Shown here: positions 36,928-48,189 of the stretch, one piece after another | How the letters are laid out: every line of letters begins with the position of its first letter | How positions within the stretch are numbered: the stretch's first letter is position 1 | Origin: Siphonodentalium dalli | Taxonomy: Eukaryota; Mollusca; Scaphopoda; Gadilida; Siphonodentaliidae | Assembly: GCA_032622095.1 (NCBI GenBank) | Contig: CP136069.1 | Location: forward strand, 101,522,278-101,586,277 | Length of the DNA: 64,000 bases | Direction: 5' to 3' | Notes under the pieces: generated by a model | What the model was told of the DNA's origin: nothing | The model's database searches: none | The model's input: only the letters and a program-made list of their open reading frames with translations | Position numbers and translations under genes: made by a program

Positions 36928-37209
36928 ATGAATATCGATATGCAACCTCAACCAAAACTGAATGAAGTTTCGATGCACCAGACAGGACTACTCCCACACA
37001 TTGATGTTCACGTTACAGGTTATTACCTCAACCTCTCTATTTATAATGAATATCATATAGACATGAATATCGATATGCAACCTCAAACAAAGCTGCAGGA
37101 AGTTTCGATGCACCAGACAGGACTACTCGCATACATTGATGTTCACGTTACAAGCTATTACCTTAACCTCTCTATTTATAATGAATATCTCAATGTGCAT
37201 GGTAGTTAG
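36928..37209 (+). CDS. Hypothetical 93-codon ORF built from an in-frame 45-codon duplication
   Basis: The ORF starts ATGAATATCGATATGCAACC and consists of two copies of a 135-bp repeat (ATG at 36928 and 37063), exactly 45 codons, so the frame survives the duplication. Each copy has MNIDMQPQ, EVSMHQTGLL, IDVHVT and YYLNLSIYNEY. The copies differ at a handful of codons, some silent (AAA/AAG, CTC/CTT) and some replacing (P/T, H/Y, G/S). No known domain, signal peptide or splice context was found. A duplicated non-coding segment that happens to be open is an equal alternative. Confidence 0.25.
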   Translation: MNIDMQPQPKLNEVSMHQTGLLPHIDVHVTGYYLNLSIYNEYHIDMNIDMQPQTKLQEVSMHQTGLLAYIDVHVTSYYLNLSIYNEYLNVHGS

Positions 37210-37572
37210 ATTACCTCATAAACAGAACATATGACCACACGATGAGGAACTCCAATGAACATGCATGTGATTTATAGATTTTAGATGATTTAAATTGTTT
37301 TATTTAATTTAATTTAATTCAACTTAAACAAGTTTAGAACATCAAACGACTGATGTAGCAAGTCTTACAAATGTCTACTTTTACAAGAGTCATGTCAAAA
37401 CGTGACATATGGGTAATTTGCTGGCTATATCGGCTTAATTAGTTTAGTGGGGTCGGGACCCCGACTTTCTTCTATAATCCGGGGTATGCAGTTTAAAGCA
37501 GATGTACACGTAATGCACGCTATCATCTGGAAACCCCAAAAAACAAGAGAAAAATTTAATTTTCTAAGTCAA
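37210..37572. other. Intronic sequence with an orphan satellite dyad
   Basis: AT-rich. At 37443-37466 the sequence TTAGTGGGGTCGGGACCCCG, followed by ACTTT, is an isolated match to the dyad segment of the 225-bp satellite monomer. A degraded pearl-like core follows (CGCTATCATCTGG, TTTTCTAAGTC). Confidence 0.5.
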
Positions 37573-39763
37573 ACAAGAGCTACGCTGGGCGTGCAAAATA
37601 CGCCCTCTCTGGGGAAAATTGGCGGATGGAACCCAAATTCGAACTTGAGCTGTCTTTTCTCCTAATAAACCCACATACCAAATTTGATTGAAATCGGTTC
37701 ACTCTAACTAAAGTTATCATCCGGACAACAAATTTCAGGGATTTTCTAAGTCAAATTACGTCAAAAAAGGGGCCATAACTCTCGCAAAAATTATCGGATT
37801 AAAACGAAATTTGGACTTGAGCTGTATTTCGATATATGTAATCCACAAACGGGTTTTGCGTATAAACATTCCAAAATCGAGTTATCATCCGGAAACAAAA
37901 AAACATAAGAACGAGAGGCCGATCACGATCGGCAGATGTTTAACCCATCCCTTGGCGATAGTAAATTGTTAAGATCAGAATCATAATCTTTTAATGTTGA
38001 ATTATAGAGCATACTGTTATGATCTAAAGTAGTATATGACAAATGTACATAATAACCAGTAATAACACAAATTATTGGAATGTATGAGTCAATATAGAAG
38101 GGTTAATATAACATCTAAACTCTAGAGCCTGTCACCACTATCATGGTGTGAGCAGTTCTATTCATGTTGTTGCAAATTGCCATGTGAGATATCAAAATAA
38201 TATAATTATTTATTTAATGGAAAAGGTTAAAAGACATGGAATGGGTAAAAGGGGTTAAATCACCTATCTCTGCCCTGTTTGATCCAATGTAGTCCCATCA
38301 TCCAAGGACTTAGAGAGCTCCATTGGTCTAGTTAAATAAATTCACCTGGCTAAGTTGTGGTTAAAAAGATAGCTAAATCAATTTATCCAATAATTCACTG
38401 TGTCTCTTATACAGACCTAACATATGAGGGCTATAAATAACTCTCAAAGCAATAAACTATATTGTCTTTTATCTTGCTCACAGAGAAGCAGGTATTCATT
38501 AATTGTAAGTTACTTGGGTTATAATCTGGATAATTCTTAGTTTAAAAAGGGCCATATCTCTGGTATAACAAATTGGATCTAACCCATATTCAAACTCGTT
38601 CTGTATTTTGAGTTGAGAAACTCACATACCAAATTTGGTTCCTATCAGATGAAAAATGGTTGATTTATCGAAGTACATGTATGTGTGAATCATATGTCAA
38701 AGGACCATAACACCATTAAAAAAAATCCGATCAAACCCATATTCGAAATCAATCTGTATGTTGGTCTGAGAAACTCATACACCAAATTTGGTTCCAATCA
38801 GATAAAAAATGTTTGAGTTATGGCAGAATTAATGAATTCTAAGTCGAAAAAGGGCCATAACTCCGTAATAAAAACCCATATTCGAACTCGATCTGTATTT
38901 TGGGTCGAGAAACTCACATACCAAATTTGGTTCCGATCAGATAAAAAATGTTTGAGTTATGGCAGAATTCATTAATTCTAAGTCGAAAAAGGGCCATAAC
39001 TCCGTAATAAAAAGTCGGATCAAACCCATATTCGAACTCGATCTGTATTTTGGGTCGAGAAACTCACATACCAAATTTGGTTCCGATCAGATAAAAAATG
39101 TTTGAGTTATGGCAGAATTCATTAATTCTAAGTCGAAAAAGGGCCATAACTCCGTAATAAAAACTCCGATCAAACCCATATTCGAACTCGATCTGTATTT
39201 TGGGCTGAAAACCCCATATACAAAATTTGGTTTTGATCAGGTAAAAAATGTTTGAGTTATCGCATTACACGTAAAGTGTCTACGGACGGACAGACAGACG
39301 GACAGACAGACGGACGGACGGACGGACGGACGCACGACGAGTGGTCAATCCAGACAACGACACTATGTTTACCATACATGGTATGGGTAAACATAAAAAC
39401 TGAAAAAGGGGCATAACTCTGCCAAAAATGGTCGGACAGAACCCAAGTTCGAACTTGACCTGTGTTTTGGTGGGAGAAAGTAATATACCAAATTTGGATT
39501 CATTCCGATAAACTATACTAAAGTTATCATCCGGACAACAAATTTCAAGGATTTTCGAAGGGGCATAACTCCGGTGAAAATTGGCGGGCGGAACCCAAAT
39601 TCGAACTTGAACTTACTTTTCGGCTAATAAACCCACATACCAATTTTATTAAATTTGGTTCACTCTAACTAAAGTTATCATCCGGAAACCAGGTTAACGG
39701 ACGCCCGGACGGACGGACAGACCAATACTATAATACGGCCGTTTTTTCAAACGGGCGTATAAA
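37573..39763 (+). mobile_element. Pearl-like family A, split by a nested element
   Basis: The 5' tip ACAAGAGCTACGCTGGGCGT, cores as in 7899-8860, and the 3' end CGGACGGACGGACAGACC, ACGGCCGTTTTTTCAAACGG and GCGTATAAA. The sequence stops at ACATAAGA (37910) and resumes near 39400 at AAAAAGGGGCATAACTCTGC, which at 8450-8475 are separated by only ~20 bp. Removing 37911-39399 gives a near-intact family-A element. Confidence 0.8.
37911..39399 (+). mobile_element. Pearl-like family B, complete, inserted into family A
   Basis: Starts ACGAGAGGCCGATCACGATC and carries GTTTAACCCATCCCTTGG. Then come AT-rich leader sequence, several ~140-150-bp cores (GGGCCATAACTCCG near 38852, 38991, 39141), a long GACGGACAGACAGACGG tract, and the hairpin GTTTACCATACATGGTATGG plus GTAAACATAAAAA. 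The 5' GTTTAACCCAT and the 3' ATGGGTAAAC form a subterminal inverted repeat with one extra base. Clear 5' and 3' ends inside another element define the family boundaries. Confidence 0.8.
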
Positions 39764-42605
39764 TGAAAGTGTCAATGACACTGTAGCTCAACTTAGGTAG
39801 GGGAATAATTTAATGGTCGACAGTAAATGGAGGAATAGGAAAAGTGCTAATTGAAATGTCTAAGTAAGACTAGATGTTCATGTCAATATCAACATTCATA
39901 ACAGGTTTCATAATGATCGGATCAGGGATGTGGTGATTATGGTGTGACAAAGGATTTATTGATGCAAAGAGTAAAATCTAAAATGGCCACCGGCAGCCAT
40001 GTTTTTTTCCGAATTACCCCAAAATGACTTGTTCCCATCTACAGCCTTTACAAATCTCATAATGATCTGATCAAAGGTATGACCTGTAGCCTGTGCCAAT
40101 GGATTTAGTCCTGCAAAGAGTAAAATCCAAGATGGCTGCTGGCGGCCATGTTTTTCGGCTGAACGACCCCAAAATGACTCGTTTCCCATCTACATGTCAT
40201 TGTTAACATACATGACAAATTTCTTGAAGTTCCGACCAAAGCTACGACCTGTAGCCCGCACCAAAGGATTTAGTCCTGCAAAGAGTAAAATCCAAGATGG
40301 CTGCTGGCGGCCATGTTTTTTAGCCAAACGACCCCAAAATGACTCGTTCCCATCTACATGTTAATATTAACATCCATGATAAATATCATGAAGTTCAGAC
40401 AAACAGTACGACCTGTAGCCCGTGCCAATGGATTGAATTTTAAAATCCAAAATGGCCACCAGCGGCCATGTTTTTTGGCCGAATGACCCCAAAATAACTC
40501 GTTGCTATCTACATGTCAATGTCAACATTCATGACAAAATTCATAAAGATCAGACCATAGGTACACCTGTAGCCCGCACCAAAGGATTTAGTCATGCAAA
40601 GAGTAAAATCCACGATGGCTGCTGGTGGCCATGTTTTTTGGCCGAACAACCCCAAAATCACTCGTTCCCATCTACATGTCATTGTTAACATCCATGACAA
40701 ATTTCATGACGTTCTGATCAAAACTACAACCTGTAGCCTGCGCCAAAGGATTTAGTCATGCAAAGAGTAAAATCCAAGATGGCTGCCAGCGGCCATGTTT
40801 TTTGGCCGTATGACCCTAAAATGACTCGTTCCCATATACATGTCAATATCAATATTCATGACAAATTTCATAAAGGTCAGACCAAAGCTACAACCTGTAG
40901 CCCGCGCCAAAGAATTTAGTCATGCAAAGAGTAAAATCCCAGATGGCTGCTGGCGGCCATGTTTTTTGGATGAACGACCCCAAAATCACTCGTTCCCATC
41001 TACATGTCAATATTAACATCCATGACAAATTTCATGATGATCAGACGAACAGCACGACCTGTAGCCCGTGCCAATGGATTGAATTTTGAAATCCAAAATG
41101 GCCACCAGCGGCCATGTTTTTAGGCCGATTGACCCCAAAATGACTCGTTCCCATCTACATGTCATTGTTAACATCCATGACAAATTTCATGAAGTTCTGA
41201 TCAAAACTACGACCTGTAGCCTGCGCCAAATGATTTAGTCATGCAAAGAGTAAAATCCAAGATGGCTGCCAGTGGCCATGTTTTTTGGCCGAACGACCCC
41301 AAAATGACTCGTTCCCATCTACATGTCAATATTAACATCCATGACAAATTTCATAATGATCAGACGAACAGTACGACCTGTAGCCCGCGCCAATGGATTG
41401 AATTTTGAAATCCAAAATGGCCACCAGCGGCCATGTTTTTTGGCCGAATGACCCCAAAATGACTCGTTCCCATCTACATGTCAATGTCAACATTCATGAC
41501 AAATTTCATAAAGATCAGACCAAAGGTACGACCTGTAGCCCGCGCCACAGGATTTAGTCATGCAAAGAGTCAAATCCAAGATGGCTGCTGGTGGCCATGT
41601 TTTTTGGCCGAACAACCCCAAAATGACTCGTTCCCATCTACATGTCATTGTTAACATCCATGACAAATTTCATGAAGTTCCGATCAAAACTACGACCTGT
41701 AGCCTGCGCCAAATGATTTAGTCATGCAAAGAGTAAAATCCAAGATGGCTGCTGACGGCCATGTTTTTTGGCCGAACGACCCCAAAATGACTCGTTCCCA
41801 TCTACATGTCAATATTAACATCCATGACAAATTTCATAATGATCAGACAAACAGTACGACCTGTAGCCCGCGCCAATGGATTGAATTTTGAAATCCAAAA
41901 TGGCCACCAGCGGCCATGTTTTTTGGCCGAATGACCCCAAAATGACTCGTTCCCATCTACATGTCAATGTCAACATTCATGACAAATTTCATAAAGATCA
42001 GACCAAAGGTACGACCTGTAGCCCGCGCCAAAGGATTTAGTCATGCAAAGAGTCAAATCCAAGATGGCTGCTGGCGGCCATGTTTTTTGGCCGAACAACC
42101 CCAAAATCACTCGTTCCCATCTACATGTCATTGTTAACATCCATGACAAATTTCATGAAGTTCCGATCAAAACTACGACCTGTAGCCTGCGCCAAATGAT
42201 TTAGTCATGCAAAGAGTAAAATCCAAGATGGCTGCTGACGGCCATGTTTTTTGGCCGAACGACCCCAAAATGACTCGTTCCCATCTACATGTCAATATTA
42301 ACATCCATGACAAATTTCATGATGATCAAACGAACAGTACGACCTGTAGCCCGCGCCAATGGATTGAATTTTGAAATCCAAGATGGCCACCAGCGGCCAT
42401 GTTTTTTGGCCGAATGACCCCAAAATGACTCGTTCCCATCTACATGTCAATGTCAACATTCATGCAAAATTTCATAAACATCAGACCAAAGGTACTACCT
42501 GTAGCCTGCGCCAAAGGAAATTGTTGACGGACACACGCACACACGGACTACGGACGCCAAGCCATGGCAATAGCTCAAACTTACAAAAGTAAGTTGAGCT
42601 AAAAA
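39764..42605 (+). mobile_element. Pearl-like family E with an expanded core array
   Basis: Begins directly after the previous element's ATAAA with a small hairpin (GTGTCAATGACAC), then TAGCTCAACTTA. About sixteen ~162-bp monomers follow, each with CCAARATGGCYRCC, GGCCATGTTTTTTGGCCG, CCCCAAAATGACTCGTTCCC and CGACCTGTAGCC. From about 41391 the monomers fall into a three-part higher-order repeat of 485 bp (GGATTGAATTTTGAAATCC at 41391, 41876, 42361). The 3' end is GGAAATTGTTGACGG, CGGACTACGGACG and the hairpin TAGCTCAAACTTAC...GTAAGTTGAGCTA plus AAAA. The 5' TAGCTCAACTTA complements the 3' arm. Confidence 0.85.
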
Positions 42606-43174
42606 GGGCCATAACTCTTGTGAAAATGCGTGGACGAAACCCGGGCTATGCATGTAGCTGTTCCCCCATGCTGCTCTATCACCGTACCAAATATCAGCTA
42701 AATCTGCCCAGCGGTTGCTGAACAATAATTCAAAATGTTTGTACAGGTGAACAAAATTGAAATTTTCTAAGTTGAAAAAAGGCCCATAACTCTGGCAAAA
42801 ATCATCAGATCATACCCAAATTCGCACTTGACATGTATTTTCATACAATCCACAAAAATACGGGATTTGCAATCGTGCCACCAAAGCTCACGCTATCATC
42901 TGGAAACCCAAAAACAAGAGAAAAATTGAATTTTCTAAGTAAAAAAAGGGCCATAACTCTGGTAAAAATGGGTGGACGAAACCCGCGCTATGCATGTAGC
43001 TGTTCCCACATGCTGCTATATCACCATACCAAATATCAGCTAAATCTGCTCAGCGGTTGCTGAACAATAATGCAAAATGTTTGTACGGACGTATAGACGT
43101 TCGGATGGATGTACATTTGGACTTACGGACGGAGACGTCGACTATATACCCGCCGACTTCAAGTCGGGGGCATA
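42606..43174 (+). mobile_element. Pearl-like family D, 5'-truncated, abutting family E
   Basis: Starts within a core (GGGCCATAACTCTTGTGAAA) immediately after the AAAA of the preceding element. It has three cores (42606, about 42780, about 42948), including GCTATGCATGTAGCTGTTCC, then GGACGTATAGACGTTCGGAT and the hairpin CCCGCCGACTTCAAGTCGGG plus GGCATAATAAA. The tail contains AATAAA. Confidence 0.75.
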
Positions 43175-43345
43175 ATAAACGATCGGCAGATGTTAACCCA
43201 TCCCTTGGCGATAAAATTTACTATGAACGGGTAAATGAGAGTTTTGGTGTTGAATTATAGAGTATACTGTTACCAATGTACATAACACAAATTATTGGAA
43301 TTTATGGGTCACTGGCATTTATATAAGAGAATGCACTGGTACACG
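43175..43345 (+). repeat. Family-B leader fragment with half of a MITE palindrome
   Basis: CGATCGGCAGATGTTAACCC and CCTTGGCGATAAAATTTAC belong to the family-B leader. Near 43313-43342, ACTGGCATTTATATAAGAGA followed by ATGCACTGG matches the hairpin arm of the TTAA MITEs. So the palindrome module also occurs inside a family-B context. Confidence 0.55.
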
Positions 43346-46079
43346 GTCTGTAATGCTAAACCACCACAGCCTTGGGTTAAATGTGAAAGGTGTGACCTGG
43401 ACATGGAATACTTGGGTTAAGAGAGTCCAATTTAAGTTTACAATAATAATGTGACAAATTCTACCAACAATATAGTATACAGGTAAGTCATCTTACTGAT
43501 GACCAATTAATATAAATTATATAGCAGAGCTGTCAACAAATCACAGGAATTGTCTATGTTGAACACTGACCTCTCTATTAAACCAATAACAATTATAATG
43601 ACCTCAGACCATCTGAAGATATAACTCTGCAGCACAGATGTCCATGTCTACTGTTAATATCATGTGATGTTTATTGTTGAATCTTTATTTTAAATTAGAT
43701 ACCATAGCCTTCTTTATCAGATTATTTGCACATTGGCATAAGAGACATCAGAAAATAATATAGCCTTATCAATAGCTAAGTAGTCCAAAGGCATGGGATG
43801 GAATTGATGAATTGGATTAAATGTTAAACAGATTTACCAGTACATAACACAAGATTTTGGACTGATTTAAACAAATTTGGTGTGGTGATTCGGGGTACCT
43901 TTGGCAGAATTATAATGGTGTTAGTTTTTCAAATTTGTTTAACTTAAAAAAAAAAATGTTTTTAATTATTTAAAAAAATTAAAGGGACACATTGGGAACC
44001 TTTTTATCAACTTGTATCATAATCATCAATATCTAAATGAAAACAAATGAAAGAGTCCATGACATTTTTTTTTATTATTATTATAAAAGTAAAAAAAAAA
44101 AAACGGATTTTTTTCTTCGCAAAAGGGTCATAACTCATTTAAAATAAATCGGATCAAACCCATATTCGAACTCGATCTGTATTTTGAGCTGTGAAACTCA
44201 CATACCAAATTTGGTTCCAATCAGATAACAAATGTTTGAGTTGTGGCAGAATGCGTGAATTCTAAGTCGAACGAGAGGCCGATCACGATCGGCAGATGTT
44301 TAACCCATACCTTGGCGATACCGATTAGCTATTTTAATAAATCCTTACACCAACCTTTTCACGAGTTCAAAAGTTTCAATAATTGACACCTTACTATTAA
44401 GGTCACAAGTGGAATCAGACTTATTGGGCACCTTGCTCACATAAACAGAATAGGAACACGGATGTGGCATTCCATTTCATTAACATATCAAGTCACTTCA
44501 ACACAGATATGTCTTATAGAGTGATAAAGCTAATTAAGCTCAATCCATAGTCAGAGAGAAGCACCATAGCAGTTAAAGACAAAATAGTTAGTTATTTGCT
44601 TATTACACTGGAATGTGAGACATAACATATGATTTTTTTAATATTGTAATTTTTTTATTATGTTTTGTGTTAGCTGCATATTAAAAATTCTTGGGATCAT
44701 TTAGATGGGACAAAAGAGTTAATAGTTCCCGATTCAAAAACTAATCAATACCTGACCAACTATACAAGTGAGGGATGTATAGACCTGGATATAAAATGAT
44801 TGATAATGATTGGATATAAAATGATTTTATGCAGAATTTTCAGATAGCTAGAGGTAGGATATGAGATTGGTCAGATTGAAAATATTAGATTCATTACATT
44901 GAATAGCATAGTGTATGACTATGGAATGGGGTGGATTAATTTTCTTCTAAGCTGATCATTGGAAAGATATAATGTACCTAACAGCGGAAATATAATTGAA
45001 GTTACTGTTAATATATTATCAAAATCATTCAATCGATACCAAAATTTATACAGGTGAAGAATGCATGTTTCATCATTAACATGGATGCAATTATTTATAT
45101 AGTGATCAAGTGAAAAATATTTAGTTATCACATTGTGTCAACAGGATTGGTGGAGGATGTTAATATTTTTGAGCAAATAAACTAAATGACCCTCACTGTG
45201 CAGGTTAGGTGTGTGTTATCATAAACTATGCCAAGAACTATAAACATAATCAATGGAAATATTTGAGTCATAAAATCGGATAGAATGGGGTTAATCTTAC
45301 CCAAAATAAATAACTGATAAACACAAAAAGTCTATAAAAAGCATGTCATTGGATTTAGAAACCCATACAATAAGTCAGTCTCTAATGTCATGAACCTGTT
45401 TCAACAGAGGGGTTAAATTAATTTTGTACAGAACACAGAATGGACCAGAGATTCATCAATCATGGTCTTGTCAATTTTTTAGAGATGCTAGCACACTGTG
45501 TGTGATAGAGTCTGAGAGTCAGGAGAGAAATTTTATTAGTGTTGAGAGATTTGTTTGATCAGGTGTTCTGGTCCATACAGGAGAGAACCATGCACTATCA
45601 CTGTGATATGTATCTAAAGAGATTTTACTCTGTGAGCCATGGTATTTACCTAATTTACCTATTTAACTCATTTCCAATAAGACACTGGCTGTGTAATAAG
45701 ATCTCCTCTTCTAAGCTAACAGAGCCTGCAGGCATTAATTAGATTATCAGCTACTTGAATTTTAAATGGCCATAACTCTGTTAAAATATACCAGATCAAA
45801 CTCAAATTTGAACCTGATCTGTATTTCGGGGTGAGGACCATATGTACCAAATTTGGTGCTGATCAGATGAAAAATATTTAAGTCAACACAGCTTGGATGA
45901 ATTCTATTTAAAAACAAGAGCAGAAAGGGTTAACTAAACGATACCAAAAACCATAAAGATGAAAAACGTGCTAAGAAACACCTAGGTAAGAAATATGAGG
46001 CATATCAGAAGAAAACAGTTTGACTTAGATGCATCAGATAGCATTTGTGTGCAGGGTTAATTATTTTCTAAACCAATCA
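43346..46079. other. AT-rich intronic stretch
   Basis: No exon recognised on either strand. A family-B core (about 44100-44265, GGGTCATAACTCATTTAAAA) is followed by a new family-B leader (44268-44330, ACGAGAGGCCGATCACGATC), another head-to-tail junction. ORFs at 44919-45131 and 45539-45742 lack any domain. Confidence 0.45.
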
Positions 46080-46458
46080 ACCAATCGATACCAAAAACTA
46101 TACAGGTGAGGGGTGTGTCATTATAAACCTACATATCAAATATGAAAACAATCGGACAAAAAATACTTTGGTTACAGCATCGGATAGCTCATGCCTATGT
46201 GCGGATGCAAAGGGTTAATAATTTCTAAACCGATCAACCGATCGATACCAAAAACTATACAGGTGAGGAGTGTGTCATCATAAACATGCACATAAAATTT
46301 TAACAAGATCCGATAAAAAATATTCAAGTAAATGAATCGGACAGACGGACAGACGGACAGACGGGCGGACGGACAGACGGACGGACGGACGAACGACGGA
46401 TGGTTGATCCGGACGTCGGCATTATGTGTACCATACATGGTATGGGTACACATAAAAA
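46080..46458 (+). mobile_element. Pearl-like family G
   Basis: Two ~149-bp cores with GATACCAAAAACTATACAGG (46093 and 46242), a long GGACAGACGGACAGACGGG tract, CGACGGATGGTTGATCCGGA and the hairpin GTGTACCATACATGGTATGG plus GTACACATAAAAA. The same cores recur at 52720, 57400 and 58060. Confidence 0.75.
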
Positions 46459-46698
46459 GGGCCATAACTCTGTAACAAAAACTCGGATCAAACCCTAATT
46501 CAAACTCGATCTGTATTTTGGGCCGAGAAACCCATATACAAAATTTGGTTTCGATCGGATAGAAAATGTTTGAGTTATCGCATTACTCGTGTAGTGTCTA
46601 CAGACAGACAGACGGACAGACAGACAGACGAACAACGAGTGGTCAATCCGGACAACGACACTATGTTTACCATACTATGGTATGGGTAAACATAAAAA
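46459..46698 (+). mobile_element. Pearl-like family B, 5'-truncated, abutting family G
   Basis: Starts GGGCCATAACTCTGTAACAA directly after the preceding ATAAAAA. One core, then GACAGACAGACGGACAGAC, CGAGTGGTCAATCCGGAC and the hairpin TTTACCATACTATGGTATGG plus GTAAACATAAAAA. Confidence 0.75.
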
Positions 46699-48189
46699 GA
46701 GAACATAATGCCAAATTAGAAAACAAACTAAATGATAACGCATGTGACTCTTCGATGTGGTGGAAAGCACTTCAAATATTATTGTTCTCCCCTAGGGCAC
46801 GAAGTATTCCATCGATAACTGATGGACAAATATATAAGTATCATAATAACAACACATGTTGACAGGTACGTATTTTGCGCATGTTGTCAGTGGGTGTTTC
46901 TAGGCGGGAGTATTTTTAAATTAACCATATGGATTGAATAATGTGTAAAATCCTTTGTATTTTTCGATTATATTGTGGAGAATATACTCAAGATTATGTA
47001 TTTGTCAATGCGCTTTAAATACATAATTTATTTGGGTATTAATCTAAGTAATCGCTGTGCCCACAACATTGGGCTGAATTGGCATGAAGTTGGGTCATAA
47101 CTCATGCTTCAACAATGCGTGAAGAGAAAATGTAAACTCTTTGTCGATCTTTCCCATCAAAACTTTATTGAATTGTCAAAACATTTCACTCAACTTGATG
47201 TATTAAAATAAAATATTTTTCATATGGTATTGTGATGAATGACAGAAAAAAATCAAATTTGCAAACAGTTTCATTTGAGAACATATATAGGGCCTATACA
47301 GTTATAATAACATGACATCCTTAGTAACACCAACAGCACAGGTGTCTTGAAGTTGAAATGTCTTTGCTTCGCTGGTCAAATCATGATACTGATCATTGTA
47401 ATTCAGGTGCATATTTTTAACAGATCAAAAACAAGTCAAATAAATATTTTTTTGGAAATAAAAATAAAGTTTGTAAATACAGATTTGTCAAATAAAACTA
47501 CATCAGATGACTGTACACAAATCACAATTGCGGAGTACATTGATTTAGTCGACTTGAAAAATAGCACTAATAGCAATAATCATATCAGTATTGTCAGGTA
47601 TTAAGTCTTGAGGCGTTGGCAGCATTGAATTGATTGTATCACAATTGTTTGTGGTACAATTCAGAATATCTAGAATTGCACCACAAAACAACGTTCATAT
47701 ATCCATGGAATACAGGCTTCTGATCAATCAGGACAAGCTTTGTATGCAGGTTTAGGCAAGGTCATATTACAGTCACGATAAGCTGATTAGATTCTGTTAT
47801 TGATACTCATACTCAGTACAGATGTGATAATTTATTTGGAACATGAAAGCTGGTATCTTTGGCATACTAATGAATATAGGTATCTTTTAAGTTATCTAGA
47901 TAATTATCAGCAGGTAGCTATTTGGTTCCCTTGATTCCAATTCATTCATGATTTCTTTCTTAAAGTTTAAACCTTTTCTATACTAAATACTCATTGATGT
48001 ATAGTTCTAATAGGAATAGGAATCCTTCTGCCCTTGTATTATTTGTTTTTTCTGTCGGTCATCTGCTTAAGTATCCTGAAAACTCTCCCAAATTAATAAA
48101 CCATTCCAATTTACACCACTATAACTGGCTGGTGGCAATTACCACCATTTTAACTGGCTGGTGGAGAATTCATTTAGTAAAGAAAGCAC
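46699..48189. other. Intronic sequence with one exon-like ORF
   Basis: AT-rich. Apart from the weak exon-like segment at 47344-47595, nothing is recognisable. The ORF at 47994-48272 runs into the pogo terminal repeat and has no domain. Confidence 0.4.
47344..47595 (+). other. Weak candidate exon with a membrane-anchor-like segment
   Basis: An open frame preceded by an acceptor-like ACAGCACAG and ended by a donor-like CAG/GTATTA at 47596. It encodes a hydrophobic run (GQIMILIIVIQVHIF) followed by a polar stretch with NRS, NKT and NST sequons, the layout of a type II membrane protein's first coding exon. There is no ATG before the hydrophobic run and no catalytic domain in view. Composition matches its AT-rich surroundings, so it may be chance. 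Confidence 0.15.
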
